A stretch of 64,000 nucleotides of DNA from Pseudomonas fluorescens. Its GTDB lineage: Bacteria > Pseudomonadota > Gammaproteobacteria > Pseudomonadales > Pseudomonadaceae. Positions 19,633 to 27,006 of this stretch are shown here, piece by piece. Position numbers and translations under genes: made by a program. Below the pieces are notes generated by a model. That model did not search any database. It saw only the letters and a list, made by a program, of their open reading frames with translations, and was not told the origin of the DNA. The stretch is taken from the NCBI RefSeq assembly GCF_902498065.1, contig NZ_CABVIR010000001.1:62001-126000 (forward strand), in the 5' to 3' direction. Numbering within the stretch: the first letter of the stretch is position 1; every line of letters begins with the position of its first letter.

Positions 19633-19681
19633 TTTGTCCTGGTCCCGTTCTCTCGGGAAGCGCATCCTTCGTCGTTGAAGG
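19625..19681 (-). promoter_or_regulatory. ANTAR-binding (NasT) hairpins, leader 1
   Basis: Read on the minus strand, three hairpins have six-base loops with A at loop position 1 and G at position 4, the known ANTAR target. They are CCTTC-AACGAC-GAAGG (19666-19681), TCCCG-AGAGAA-CGGGA (19643-19658) and AGGAC-AAAGGC-GTCCT (19625-19640). The third uses bases of the terminator's 5' arm, so the two cannot form together. NasT binding here should allow read-through into the NirB-like-nasA-cobA operon when nitrate frees NasT from NasS. Confidence 0.88.
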
Positions 19682-19710
19682 CTGGGCTTTATGTCTGTTG
19701 AGAGAGGTAA

Positions 19711-19726
19711 TGCAGTGGTTGTGCCA
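19711..19726 (-). promoter_or_regulatory. Sigma-54 promoter of the nirB-like/nasA/cobA operon
   Basis: Minus-strand TGGCACAACCACTGCA has the GG-N10-GC spacing of sigma-54 promoters. It lies 30 bases before the first ANTAR hairpin. Activation by NtrC under nitrogen limitation is inferred from the pathway. Confidence 0.85.
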
Positions 19727-19806
19727 AGTTAGCTAATGCCCGGTTTTACTGGCGTTGGTTGAGTGACCAAGCGTGGCTATTGCACCGAATCAAAGCGCCT
19801 TGCCCA

Positions 19807-21474
19807 CTAATGGAGCGCCAGAAACAGCAACACCAGATTCACCAGCAGCGACACCAACGCCAACGTCCGCCAGACTTTCAATGGCTCGCGCTCAAGCAAG
19901 GGTCTGGGGCGCACGCTCAAACTGCGCCGTTCACCCTGTTCCAGCACCAGTAACCATTCTTCCGCGGTTTCAAATCGCTCAGCCGGATCTGCCGCCACCG
20001 CGCGCGCCAGGCTTTGTGCGATCCACTCGGGCAGGTCCGGGCGGTAGCGACTGGCACTGACCGGCAGGCCAAACCTTGGACGCTGGAACGCTTCGATTTC
20101 GCCGTAGGGATAGTGCCCGGTCAGCAGGAAATACAAGGTCACGCCGGCCGCATACAGATCCTGTTGCGGGCTGGGTTTATCACCACGAAAGGCTTCCGGT
20201 GCAATGTAACTGGGGGTTCCGGGCAGGGTCGATGCCTGATCTTCAGACAGGCCTGGGCAGTAGGCGAGGCCGAAATCCAGCAGCCGAAGTTCGCCATCGT
20301 CTCCCAGCAGCAGATTCTCCGGTTTGATGTCGCGATGGAAAATCTGCCGTCGATGCAGCATACCGACCGCCCGCAGCAGGCGTTCAGCCAGATCCTGCCA
20401 TTGGGCCAGCGCCAGGGTGGCGCTTCGTTCAGCCAGTTGCGCCAGGGTCGAACCGGAATATTCACGCATCACGTAGTACAAATGCTGACGCTGACTGGCG
20501 GCATGGACTTCAGGAAAATGCCGTCCGGCCACACGCTTGAGAAACCATTCCTCCGACAGCAATGCTTGTCCGGCCAGGTGATCGTCGCGCAACGCACCAG
20601 GCAGGGTTTTCAACAGCCAGGGTTGTTGCTGAGCGTCGCGCACCCGATAGAGCAACGACTGCTGACTTTGCCCGAGTATCCCTTCGACGTGCCAGCCCTC
20701 GAACGTCTGGCCCGGTTTCAGCGCTGGCGGCAGTGGCCATTGCTGCACATGAATCAGTGCATCACCGATGCTCGTTTCACCGAGGGCGTCGACCCGCACC
20801 AGCAGCGCGCTGGCATTGTCCTGACTGCCCGCCAGATGCGCCGCATTCACCAGGGTGTGCGCGGCGCTGTGCAGATCCGGTTGATCGCGCAGAATTGCCG
20901 CAATGGCGGTGTCGCCCAGCACGGCCCAGATACCATCGCTGAGCAGGACGAAATGCTCATTCAGCCGCAGTTCGCCATCGAGAAAATCCAGCACCAGATG
21001 CTGATCGAGGCCGAGCGCCCGTTTGAGCACATGCTGCATGCCCGGCTGATCCCATACGTGATCCTCAGTGACTCGCTGCAGTTGATCGGCGTGCCAGCGA
21101 TAAACCCTGCAGTCACCGACATGCGCCAGGGTAAAACGCCTGCCGCGCATGACCAGGGCACTGACAGTGGTCAGCAGCGGTTGCCCGCCGCCATTGGCCT
21201 GCAACCAGCGATTTTGTGCCAGCAGCAAGCGATCAAGCGCCTGGGCGACACCCCAGGTTTCCGGGGTGGCGTAGTAGTCCAGCGCCAGCGCCTGCAAGGT
21301 TGAACGCGCCGCGAGGCCGCCATCGGCGCACTGGCTGACGCCGTCGGCGATGGCGAACAGGTAACCCTTGCTCGCCGCCAGCGCCGGGGCCGGCGTCACC
21401 AGGCGCAAGGCGTCCTGATTCTCCTCGCGCGGACCGACGGCACTGGCTTCGGCAAAACTCAGTTGCAGGCTCAT
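19807..21474 (-). CDS. PP2C phosphatase-Ser/Thr kinase fusion protein
   Basis: A 555-residue protein with two opposing domains and a C-terminal membrane anchor. Residues about 1-240 are a PP2C-type phosphatase (GPREENQDAL, AIADGVSQCADGG, LAHVGDCRVY, LLSDGIWAVLGD). Residues about 255-525 are a Hanks-type kinase with catalytic loop HRDIKPENLLL, DFGLAYCPG and GTPSYIAPEAF; its glycine loop (EGILGQSQQSLLYR) is degenerate. The last 20 residues are hydrophobic (LALVSLLVNLVLLFLAL). It starts 7 bases after the nitrate transporter stop, so they form one operon downstream of leader 2. Position matches what I recall of PA1782. It may tune the transporter or the reductases; the target is unknown. Confidence 0.92.
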   Translation of the reverse strand: MSLQLSFAEASAVGPREENQDALRLVTPAPALAASKGYLFAIADGVSQCADGGLAARSTLQALALDYYATPETWGVAQALDRLLLAQNRWLQANGGGQPLLTTVSALVMRGRRFTLAHVGDCRVYRWHADQLQRVTEDHVWDQPGMQHVLKRALGLDQHLVLDFLDGELRLNEHFVLLSDGIWAVLGDTAIAAILRDQPDLHSAAHTLVNAAHLAGSQDNASALLVRVDALGETSIGDALIHVQQWPLPPALKPGQTFEGWHVEGILGQSQQSLLYRVRDAQQQPWLLKTLPGALRDDHLAGQALLSEEWFLKRVAGRHFPEVHAASQRQHLYYVMREYSGSTLAQLAERSATLALAQWQDLAERLLRAVGMLHRRQIFHRDIKPENLLLGDDGELRLLDFGLAYCPGLSEDQASTLPGTPSYIAPEAFRGDKPSPQQDLYAAGVTLYFLLTGHYPYGEIEAFQRPRFGLPVSASRYRPDLPEWIAQSLARAVAADPAERFETAEEWLLVLEQGERRSLSVRPRPLLEREPLKVWRTLALVSLLVNLVLLFLALH

Positions 21475-21481
21475 TCAGCCC

Positions 21482-22693
21482 TCACACCCGCGCAGCGGTG
21501 ACGGCAGCCGAACCCCAAGTGGTTCTCCAGCGACGCTTCACGCCGTGCAGACCGAACCAGGCGAGGACGCCGAGGCTGGCGAACAACCACAGGGCCAGTT
21601 GATAACTGCCGGTGCTTTGCTTGATCGCCCCCATGCCTGCCGCGAGGGCGAAGCCGCCGATGCCGCCGGCCATGCCGATCAAACCGGTCATCACACCGAT
21701 CTCACGCCGAAAACGTTGCGGGACCAATTGGAAAACCGCGCCGTTACCGGCACCCAAACCCAGCATGGTGCAGACGAAAAGTGCCAGCGCCGCGTAGGAA
21801 CTTGGCAGGTTGAAACCCACTGCTGCAATGCAGATCGCCGCCACCGTGTACATCGCCAGCAGTGTGCGAATGCCGCCGAAACGGTCCGCCAGTGCGCCGC
21901 CCAAAGGACGCATCAAACTGCCGCCAAACACACAGGCTGCGGTGTAGTAACCGGCGGTCACCGGGCTCAGGCCGTATTGGTCGTTGAAGTAGCCGGGCAG
22001 GGCGCTGGCCAGGCCGATGAAGCCGCCGAAGGTCACGCTGTAGAAAAACATGAACCACCAGCTGTCGCGGTCGCCCAGGGCCTTGAAGTAGTCGGACACC
22101 GACTTGGCTTTCGGCCGCTCAGGTGCGTTTTTGGCCAGCCAGGCGAAGACGATGATGGTCAGGATCAGCGGGATCAGGGCGAAGCCGAACACGTTGCTCC
22201 AGCCGAACGCGGCGGCCAGCACCGGAGCAATCAGCGCGGCGAGCACGGTGCCCGAGTTACCGGCCCCGGCGATACCCATGGCCTTGCCCTGATGTTGTGG
22301 CGGATACCACTGCGACGCCAGCGGCAGGGCCACGGCGAACGACGCGCCCGCCATGCCGAGGAACAGGCCCAGCAGCAGCGCTTGTTCGTAACTCTGGATG
22401 CCGTGTTTCCAGGCGATGAACAGCGCGCAGATGACGATCACCTGGCCGATGATGCCGGCGGTTTTAGGCGACAGACGATCCGCCAGCATGCCCATGATAA
22501 AGCGCAGTACGGCCCCGGCCAGAATCGGCGTGGCCACCACCAGCCCGCGTTGTTGGGTGGTCAGGTGCAGGTCGGCGGCGATTTGCACCGCCAGTGGGCC
22601 GAGTAGGTACCAGACCATGAAACTCAGGTCAAAGTAGAGGAAGGCCGCGAACAGGGTCGGGGTATGGCCGGATTTCCAGAAGCTTGAATTCAT
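21482..22693 (-). CDS. Nitrate/nitrite MFS transporter (NarK/NasA type)
   Basis: A 403-residue major-facilitator nitrate transporter for assimilation, with about 12 membrane helices. It shows the NNP-family features: an FLYFDLSFMVWYLLGPL first helix, the glycine-rich nitrate signature GIAGAGNSGTVLAALIAP near residue 133, and a second one near GMAGGIGGFALAAG. I chose the ATG at 22693 because the NNP N-terminus begins there; the open frame upstream runs into the attenuator. Transcription should come from the sigma-54 promoter at 22893-22908 through ANTAR leader 2. The kinase/phosphatase gene follows after 7 bases. PAO1 calls this gene nasA, a symbol also used for the reductase, so I leave it blank. 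Confidence 0.93.
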   Translation of the reverse strand: MNSSFWKSGHTPTLFAAFLYFDLSFMVWYLLGPLAVQIAADLHLTTQQRGLVVATPILAGAVLRFIMGMLADRLSPKTAGIIGQVIVICALFIAWKHGIQSYEQALLLGLFLGMAGASFAVALPLASQWYPPQHQGKAMGIAGAGNSGTVLAALIAPVLAAAFGWSNVFGFALIPLILTIIVFAWLAKNAPERPKAKSVSDYFKALGDRDSWWFMFFYSVTFGGFIGLASALPGYFNDQYGLSPVTAGYYTAACVFGGSLMRPLGGALADRFGGIRTLLAMYTVAAICIAAVGFNLPSSYAALALFVCTMLGLGAGNGAVFQLVPQRFRREIGVMTGLIGMAGGIGGFALAAGMGAIKQSTGSYQLALWLFASLGVLAWFGLHGVKRRWRTTWGSAAVTAARV

Positions 22694-22793
22694 CGCGCAC
22701 CTCAGCTGTGAGTCGTCTCGAGAAGGAGTCATGAGCTTGCAGGTGGGGCGCCGCAACGGCCGCACCACCAGCCCCGTTCTGTGGGGCCAAAAC

Positions 22794-22842
22794 AAAAAAA
22801 CGCCGCCACCCGATTCGCCATGGGCAAATGAGGTGAGCGACG
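22794..22842 (-). terminator. Attenuator terminator of the nitrate transporter operon
   Basis: Minus strand: CGTCGCTCACC pairs with GGTGGCGGCG (one bulged C), extended inward by ATTTGCC/GGCGAAT, followed by seven T. It lies in the leader about 100 bases before the transporter ATG. Its first bases are shared with the ANTAR hairpin at 22838-22851. Confidence 0.9.
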
Positions 22843-22878
22843 TCTTTGTCGTAGGTGGGGCAACCGCCGTTGGTTACC
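22838..22878 (-). promoter_or_regulatory. ANTAR-binding (NasT) hairpins, leader 2
   Basis: Minus strand: GGTAACC-AACGGC-GGTTGCC (22859-22878) has a 7-base stem and a six-base loop with A1 and G4. CGAC-AAAGAC-GTCG (22838-22851) has a 4-base stem and a loop that also carries A1 and G4. The second hairpin overlaps the 5' arm of the terminator, as expected for antitermination by NasT. Confidence 0.9.
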
Positions 22879-22892
22879 TGTGTGGATTACGT

Positions 22893-22908
22893 AGCGAGAT
22901 TTGTGCCA
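22893..22908 (-). promoter_or_regulatory. Sigma-54 promoter of the nitrate transporter operon
   Basis: Minus-strand TGGCACAAATCTCGCT has a perfect -24 element, GG-N10-GC spacing and one mismatch in the -12 element. It lies 15 bases before the first ANTAR hairpin. Confidence 0.82.
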
Positions 22909-22932
22909 ACAATTCTAGACCGAGTCGCTGCC

Positions 22933-23008
22933 AATCGCGGGCAAGCCCGCTCCCACAGGATTGGTGGTGTTCACAAAACGTGTGGGAGCGGGCTTGCCCG
23001 CGATGAGG
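22933..23008. repeat. REP pair between nasT and the transporter leader
   Basis: Inverted pair of the standard REP core (GCGGGCAAGCCCGCTCCCAC and its complement) about 20 bases apart, just downstream of the nasT stop and upstream of the sigma-54 promoter. Confidence 0.9.
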
Positions 23009-23029
23009 CCCTGATAGACGCTGCAATAC

Positions 23030-23605
23030 TCAGCCGAGCAACTCACTCATCGCGATGATCTGCTCCGCCACCTGAATCAGCTTCTGCTGCCGGCTCATGG
23101 CCTGGCGCCGCATCAGCGTGTAGGCCTCTTCTTCATTGCAGTCCTTCATCTTCATCAGCAGCCCCTTGGCCAGCTCGATGCGCTTGCGCTCGGCCAGTTG
23201 CTGATCGCGGGCATGCAGTTGCGCGCGCAGGGCCTGGTCGCTTTCGAAGCGTGCCATGGCCACATCGAGAATCGGCTGCAAGCGTTGTGCGTGGATGCCT
23301 TCGACGATGTAGGCGCTGACCCCGGACTTGATCGCCTGGCGCATCACGTCGGGGTCATGTTCGTCGGTAAACATCACAATCGGACGTGGCTGGTCTCGAC
23401 TCACCAACACCACTTGCTCCATCACATCGCGGCTCGGTGACTCGGTATCGATCAGAATCACGTCCGGACGCACCGTTTCGACGCGTGCGGGCAGGTCGAT
23501 GGTCAGGCCGGATTCGTCGATGACCTCGAATCCGGCTTCGGTCAGGGCGGCTTTCAAGCGGCCGACTTTCTTCGCGGTGTCGTTGATCAGCAGGATACGC
23601 AACAT
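23030..23605 (-). CDS. nasT: Nitrate antitermination regulator NasT (ANTAR)
   Basis: A 191-residue cytoplasmic protein with an N-terminal receiver-like domain (RILLINDTAKKVGRLKAAL; IDTESPSRD near residue 56) and a C-terminal ANTAR RNA-binding domain (AERKRIELAKGLLMKMKDCNEEEAYTLMRRQAM near residues 133-165). In Azotobacter and other proteobacteria, NasT binds paired hexaloop hairpins in nas leaders and prevents termination, while NasS holds it inactive without nitrate or nitrite. It follows nasS by 15 bases. Three matching leaders are present nearby, including one in front of nasS-nasT itself. Confidence 0.96.
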   Translation of the reverse strand: MLRILLINDTAKKVGRLKAALTEAGFEVIDESGLTIDLPARVETVRPDVILIDTESPSRDVMEQVVLVSRDQPRPIVMFTDEHDPDVMRQAIKSGVSAYIVEGIHAQRLQPILDVAMARFESDQALRAQLHARDQQLAERKRIELAKGLLMKMKDCNEEEAYTLMRRQAMSRQQKLIQVAEQIIAMSELLG

Positions 23606-23620
23606 GTTCGCAGTCTCCTG

Positions 23621-24832
23621 TCAGCGGCTGGCGAATCGGGACGAGCTGTCGCTCATGGCGTGCAGTTTGAAACTGCGGGCATATCCGGCCGGGTCCGAGC
23701 CGTCCCAGATTTTGCCGTCGATCAACTGGCTGCTGCGCATATCCTGGCCCGAAGAGGCGACATCCACCGCGCTGGCGGCCTCTCGATACAAGTCTAGTTG
23801 CTGAACCTGACGGGCCACCGCGAGGTAGTCCGGGTCGTCGCGCAGCAATCCCCAGCGGCGGAACTGGGTCATGAACCACATGCCATCGGACAGGTAAGGC
23901 CGGTTGACCTCGCCAGCGCCATGGAAGCGCAACGCGTGCGGGTCCTGCCAGCGGTTGCCGAGGCCGTCGGCGTAGTCGCCGAGCAGTCGCGGTTCGATGC
24001 AGTCGAGTGGCGCGTCCAGGTATTGCGGGGCGCTCAGCAACTGGGCGGTACTGCGGCGATTCTCGGTGCTTTCTTCGATGAAACGGCTGGCCTCCAGAAT
24101 GGCCATCACCAGCGCCCTGGCGGTGTTGGGGTATTGCTCGACGAACGTGCGGGTGCAGCCGAGGACTTTTTCCGGATGGTCGGGCCAGATGGTCTGGGTC
24201 GTTGCCATGGTAAAGCCGAGATTGTGTTTCACGGCGCTGGCGGACCAGGGTTCACCGACGCAGAAACCGTCGATCCGCCCGGCTTGCAGGTGCGCGACCA
24301 TTTGCGGTGGCGGCACTACCACACTGTTGACGTCGTGCAACGGATGAATGCCTTGGCTCGCCAGCCAGTAATACAGCCACATGGCGTGGGTACCGGTCGG
24401 AAATGTCTGGGCGAAGGTGAGTTTTGGGCGAGTTTGGTGCACGTGGCGATCCAGTGCTTCAGGACCGGTCACGCCCAACGCCTGCAAACCGTGGGAGAGG
24501 TTGATGCTCTGACCGTTCTGGTTCAGGCCCATGAGCACTGCCATGTCGGTCGGCGCCACGCCGCCGATGCCCAAATGTACGGCGTAGATCAAACCGTACA
24601 GGCTGTGGGCGGCATCGAGTTCACCGCTGACCAGTTTGTCCCGCAGGTTGGCCCAGGAAGACTGGCGCTTGAGGTTCAAGGTCAGGCCGTAGGGCTGGGC
24701 GAAGCCCTGAGTGGCGGCGACCACCACCGAGGCGCAATCGCTCAGGGCCATGAAGCCCAGGTTGATGTCGGTCTTTTCCGGGGCATCGCTGCCGTTGACC
24801 CAGGCCAGTGGGCCCGCTGTGGGTTCATTCAT
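23621..24832 (-). CDS. nasS: Nitrate/nitrite sensor NasS
   Basis: A 403-residue soluble relative of the nitrate-binding proteins NrtA/SsuA, with no signal peptide, as expected for the cytoplasmic sensor NasS. Segments DINLGFMALSDCASVVVAATQGFAQPYGL at the start, LPVGxxG-like TFPTGTHAMWLYYWLASQGI near residue 145 and GFCVGEPWSASAV near residue 190 fit the family. NasS binds NasT and releases it on nitrate or nitrite. The ATG at 24832 gives the family N-terminus; the open frame upstream crosses the attenuator stem. It is the first gene after leader 3. Confidence 0.94.
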   Translation of the reverse strand: MNEPTAGPLAWVNGSDAPEKTDINLGFMALSDCASVVVAATQGFAQPYGLTLNLKRQSSWANLRDKLVSGELDAAHSLYGLIYAVHLGIGGVAPTDMAVLMGLNQNGQSINLSHGLQALGVTGPEALDRHVHQTRPKLTFAQTFPTGTHAMWLYYWLASQGIHPLHDVNSVVVPPPQMVAHLQAGRIDGFCVGEPWSASAVKHNLGFTMATTQTIWPDHPEKVLGCTRTFVEQYPNTARALVMAILEASRFIEESTENRRSTAQLLSAPQYLDAPLDCIEPRLLGDYADGLGNRWQDPHALRFHGAGEVNRPYLSDGMWFMTQFRRWGLLRDDPDYLAVARQVQQLDLYREAASAVDVASSGQDMRSSQLIDGKIWDGSDPAGYARSFKLHAMSDSSSRFASR

Positions 24833-24847
24833 GACTAAACACCTTCC

Positions 24848-24899
24848 AAAAAAAAGCGTCGTCCCAGGCCCTCGCGCAAGCAAAGCCGGGTGACGACGC
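24848..24899 (-). terminator. Attenuator terminator of nasS-nasT
   Basis: Minus strand: GCGTCGTC pairs perfectly with GACGACGC, with extra CCC/GGG pairs inside, followed by eight T. It ends 16 bases before the nasS ATG, so nasST expression needs read-through. Confidence 0.9.
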
Positions 24900-24935
24900 C
24901 ATTGTCCTTCCACTCATCCCGCCGTTGGCATGAGT
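24895..24935 (-). promoter_or_regulatory. ANTAR-binding (NasT) hairpins, leader 3
   Basis: Minus strand: a 9-base stem (one G-G mismatch) closes the six-base loop AACGGC at 24912-24935. A short GAC/GTC stem closes AATGGC at 24895-24906. Both loops have A1 and G4. The second hairpin overlaps the terminator's 5' arm. Its stem is weaker than in leaders 1 and 2, which may give a different NasT threshold. Confidence 0.82.
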
Positions 24936-24952
24936 GCTGATGCCTGTGCTGG

Positions 24953-24968
24953 TGCAAGGCATATGCCA
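24953..24968 (-). promoter_or_regulatory. Sigma-54 promoter of nasS-nasT
   Basis: Minus-strand TGGCATATGCCTTGCA matches the sigma-54 consensus (GG-N10-GC; TTGCA at -12). It is 17 bases before the ANTAR hairpins and about 50 bases from the divergent pyrD -10 box. Confidence 0.87.
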
Positions 24969-25017
24969 TCGCCCGCTGATTTTGTCGCGCGCCTCGCTTG
25001 CGACCCCGATGCCCGGC

Positions 25018-25023
25018 TATAAT
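25018..25023 (+). promoter_or_regulatory. Possible -10 box of pyrD
   Basis: A perfect TATAAT lies 40 bases before the pyrD ATG. No convincing -35 hexamer is visible at 16-18 bases upstream. Confidence 0.5.
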
Positions 25024-25062
25024 CGCTGCCTCATTTCGCCGCCATTCGAGTCAAAGCCGCCC

Positions 25063-26082
25063 ATGTACACCCTGGCCCGTCAGCTGTTGTTCAAACTTTC
25101 CCCGGAAACCTCCCACGATCTGTCCCTGGACCTGATCGGCGCGGGCGGGCGTTTGGGCCTCAACGGCTTGCTGTGCAAGGCTCCGGCAAAAATGCCGGTG
25201 AGCGTCATGGGCCTGGACTTCCCGAACCCGGTGGGTCTGGCGGCCGGTCTGGACAAGAACGGTGCGGCCATCGACGGATTTGCCCAGTTGGGTTTTGGAT
25301 TCGTCGAAATCGGCACCATCACCCCGCGTCCGCAGCCGGGCAACCCGAAGCCACGGATCTTCCGTCTGCCGGAAGCCGAGGCGATCATCAACCGCATGGG
25401 CTTCAACAACCTGGGTGTCGATCACTTGCTGGCGCGTGTGGCGGCGGCCAAGTACAAGGGCGTGCTGGGCATCAACATCGGCAAGAACTTCGATACTCCG
25501 GTCGAGCGCGCGGTCGACGACTACCTGATTTGCCTGGACAAGGTCTACGCCCATGCCAGCTATGTGACGGTCAACGTCAGCTCGCCGAACACTCCGGGCC
25601 TGCGCAGCCTGCAATTCGGTGACTCGCTCAAGCAATTGCTGGCCGACCTGGCGACTCGCCGTGCCGAACTGGCGTTGCGACATGGCAAACATGTTCCGCT
25701 GGCGATCAAGATCGCGCCGGACATGACCGACGAAGAAACCGCCCAAGTCGCGCAAGCGCTGATCGAAACCGGGATGGACGCGGTGATCGCCACCAACACC
25801 ACCCTGAGCCGCGTCGGCGTTGAAGGCATGGAATACGGTGACGAGGCGGGCGGTCTGTCCGGCGCACCGGTTCGTGACAAGAGCACCCACACCGTGAAGG
25901 TGCTGGCGGCCGAGTTGGGCGGTCGCTTGCCGATCATCGCCGTGGGGGGCATTACCGAAGGCAAGCATGCGGCTGAGAAAATCGCTGCGGGGGCGAGCCT
26001 GGTGCAGCTCTATTCCGGCTTCATCTACAAAGGCCCGGCGCTGATTCGCGAATCCGTCGACGCCATCGCTGCCCTGCGCTAA
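25063..26082 (+). CDS. pyrD: Dihydroorotate dehydrogenase (quinone), class 2
   Basis: PyrD oxidises dihydroorotate to orotate with FMN and quinone at the inner membrane (pyrimidine synthesis). The 339-residue protein has the N-terminal membrane-association helices of class 2 ([21 protein letters not shown]), the FMN/substrate region [10 protein letters not shown] near residue 65, the NRMGFNN signature near residue 110, the catalytic Ser region [15 protein letters not shown] near residue 170 and IAVGGI near the end. I chose the ATG at 25063 by family start. It is divergent from nasS. Confidence 0.97.
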   Translation: MYTLARQLLFKLSPETSHDLSLDLIGAGGRLGLNGLLCKAPAKMPVSVMGLDFPNPVGLAAGLDKNGAAIDGFAQLGFGFVEIGTITPRPQPGNPKPRIFRLPEAEAIINRMGFNNLGVDHLLARVAAAKYKGVLGINIGKNFDTPVERAVDDYLICLDKVYAHASYVTVNVSSPNTPGLRSLQFGDSLKQLLADLATRRAELALRHGKHVPLAIKIAPDMTDEETAQVAQALIETGMDAVIATNTTLSRVGVEGMEYGDEAGGLSGAPVRDKSTHTVKVLAAELGGRLPIIAVGGITEGKHAAEKIAAGASLVQLYSGFIYKGPALIRESVDAIAALR

Positions 26083-26151
26083 ACCCCTGTGGAGCGAGCT
26101 TGCTCCCACATTGAAGTGTTTGCCGCTTAAAGTCGCGTTTTTGGCAGGCAT

Positions 26152-26178
26152 AAAAAAGGGCTCCTCGAAGGAGCCCTT
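26152..26178 (-). terminator. Intrinsic terminator of rmf
   Basis: GGGCTCCT/AGGAGCCC stem with a 3-base loop, followed on the minus strand by six T. It lies about 80 bases beyond the rmf stop. Confidence 0.92.
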
Positions 26179-26260
26179 GGGCCGGAGCCCGCCGCCCGGA
26201 TGGGGCGTGCGTGGTAAGTCGTTACGTAATCAGGTTGTCGTGTCGGATGTGTGCCCTGTG

Positions 26261-26476
26261 TTAGCCGACGGCGTGAAGTTCGTTGAGTCTGTGGATTCCC
26301 GCAGTGCCGGTCATACCGTCCCAGTTGTCGCCGCGTCCTTCTCGCCAGCCGTTAATCCAGGCTTGGCGTACCGACGGTAGAGTAAATGGGCAAAGCTCAC
26401 GGGATTTGCCACCAACGCCATATTGATATCCGCGCAAAAATGCTCTTTCCAACGGATCACGCTTAAGTCTTCTCAT
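26261..26476 (-). CDS. rmf: Ribosome modulation factor
   Basis: Rmf dimerises 70S ribosomes into inactive 100S particles in stationary phase. The 71-residue basic protein begins MRRLKRDPLERAFLRGYQYG and contains CPFTLPSVRQAWINGWREGR, both diagnostic. The gene lies between pyrD and rlmL, as in other pseudomonads. It has its own terminator and a structured leader with three hairpins upstream. Confidence 0.97.
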   Translation of the reverse strand: MRRLKRDPLERAFLRGYQYGVGGKSRELCPFTLPSVRQAWINGWREGRGDNWDGMTGTAGIHRLNELHAVG

Positions 26477-26515
26477 AGGGTGTTGCCCTCACTTGTTGAC
26501 TGTATGTATCGCGTT

Positions 26516-26578
26516 GACCTCAATCGAGGTCTGGCAGAAATGTCTGCCGTTGGGGGCTCGCTGCCGGCGTGGCGAGCC
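26516..26578 (-). ncRNA. rmf leader RNA (three consecutive hairpins)
   Basis: On the minus strand upstream of rmf, three perfect stems follow each other: GGCTCGC/GCGAGCC (26555-26578), GGCAGA/TCTGCC with a 4-base loop (26533-26548) and GACCTC/GAGGTC with a 4-base loop (26516-26531). A conserved structured RNA, the rmf RNA motif, has been described in Pseudomonas rmf 5' UTRs; this is very probably it. Its true ends and ligand, if any, cannot be read here. Confidence 0.75.
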
Positions 26579-26825
26579 AAGGTGTTGACGTCCGTTGTGG
26601 CGCCAACCTGTGTTGAGTTCTAACCAATGCGTCACATCGAGGGAATGATCGTTTTGTCATAAGGACGTAACGATAAAGATGGTATGGCCATAAGTAACAC
26701 GATGTTTGTCCCGTGTTTATTGGCCAAAGCCCTGTATGATCGGCCCCCCGCAGGATGATGGGGTTAATCCTTTAGTGAGAATGCCTCGCGTTGGTCCCGG
26801 GCATTATTCGACGAAGGGTCGAGTT

Positions 26826-26870
26826 ATGACATTTTATTGCATCAACTTTTTTATCTGCCCGTGCATCTAA
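26826..26870 (+). CDS. Possible 14-residue leader peptide upstream of rlmL
   Basis: A short frame, MTFYCINFFICPCI, is preceded by GAAGGG seven bases before the ATG. It is rich in Phe, Cys and Ile. The codons near its stop overlap CCCGTGC, which pairs with GCACGGG at 26889-26895. This resembles a translated attenuator, but there is no evidence of expression and no clear link between its codons and rlmL. Confidence 0.3.
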   Translation: MTFYCINFFICPCI

Positions 26871-26944
26871 GCTCTTCTAACCTGAGCAGCACGGGTGGGA
26901 CGGCACACCTTCGTGCCACGCGGGCGCTCTTTTAGAAAAGCGCC
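26858..26944 (+). promoter_or_regulatory. Structured leader of rlmL
   Basis: Plus-strand hairpins before rlmL: CCCGTGC/GCACGGG (26858-26895) with an inner GCTC/GAGC; GGCAC-ACCTTC-GTGCC (26902-26917); and GGCGC/GCGCC around an A/T-rich stem (26923-26944). The GCACGGGTG strand can instead pair with CACC and CGTGC further on, so two folds compete. The rest of the 530-base rmf-rlmL gap (26579-26825) shows nothing else I recognise beyond presumed promoters. Confidence 0.5.
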
Positions 26945-27006
26945 TGATTGAAAACCGGGCCGGCAATGCGTTGTCGGTTCACTTAGCCAAAGGCTCTGAA
27001 ATTCCA

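Noticed and set aside
26423..26623. Plus-strand frame across the rmf start and leader
   Set aside because: It is antisense to rmf and its hairpins and has no ribosome site or family pattern.
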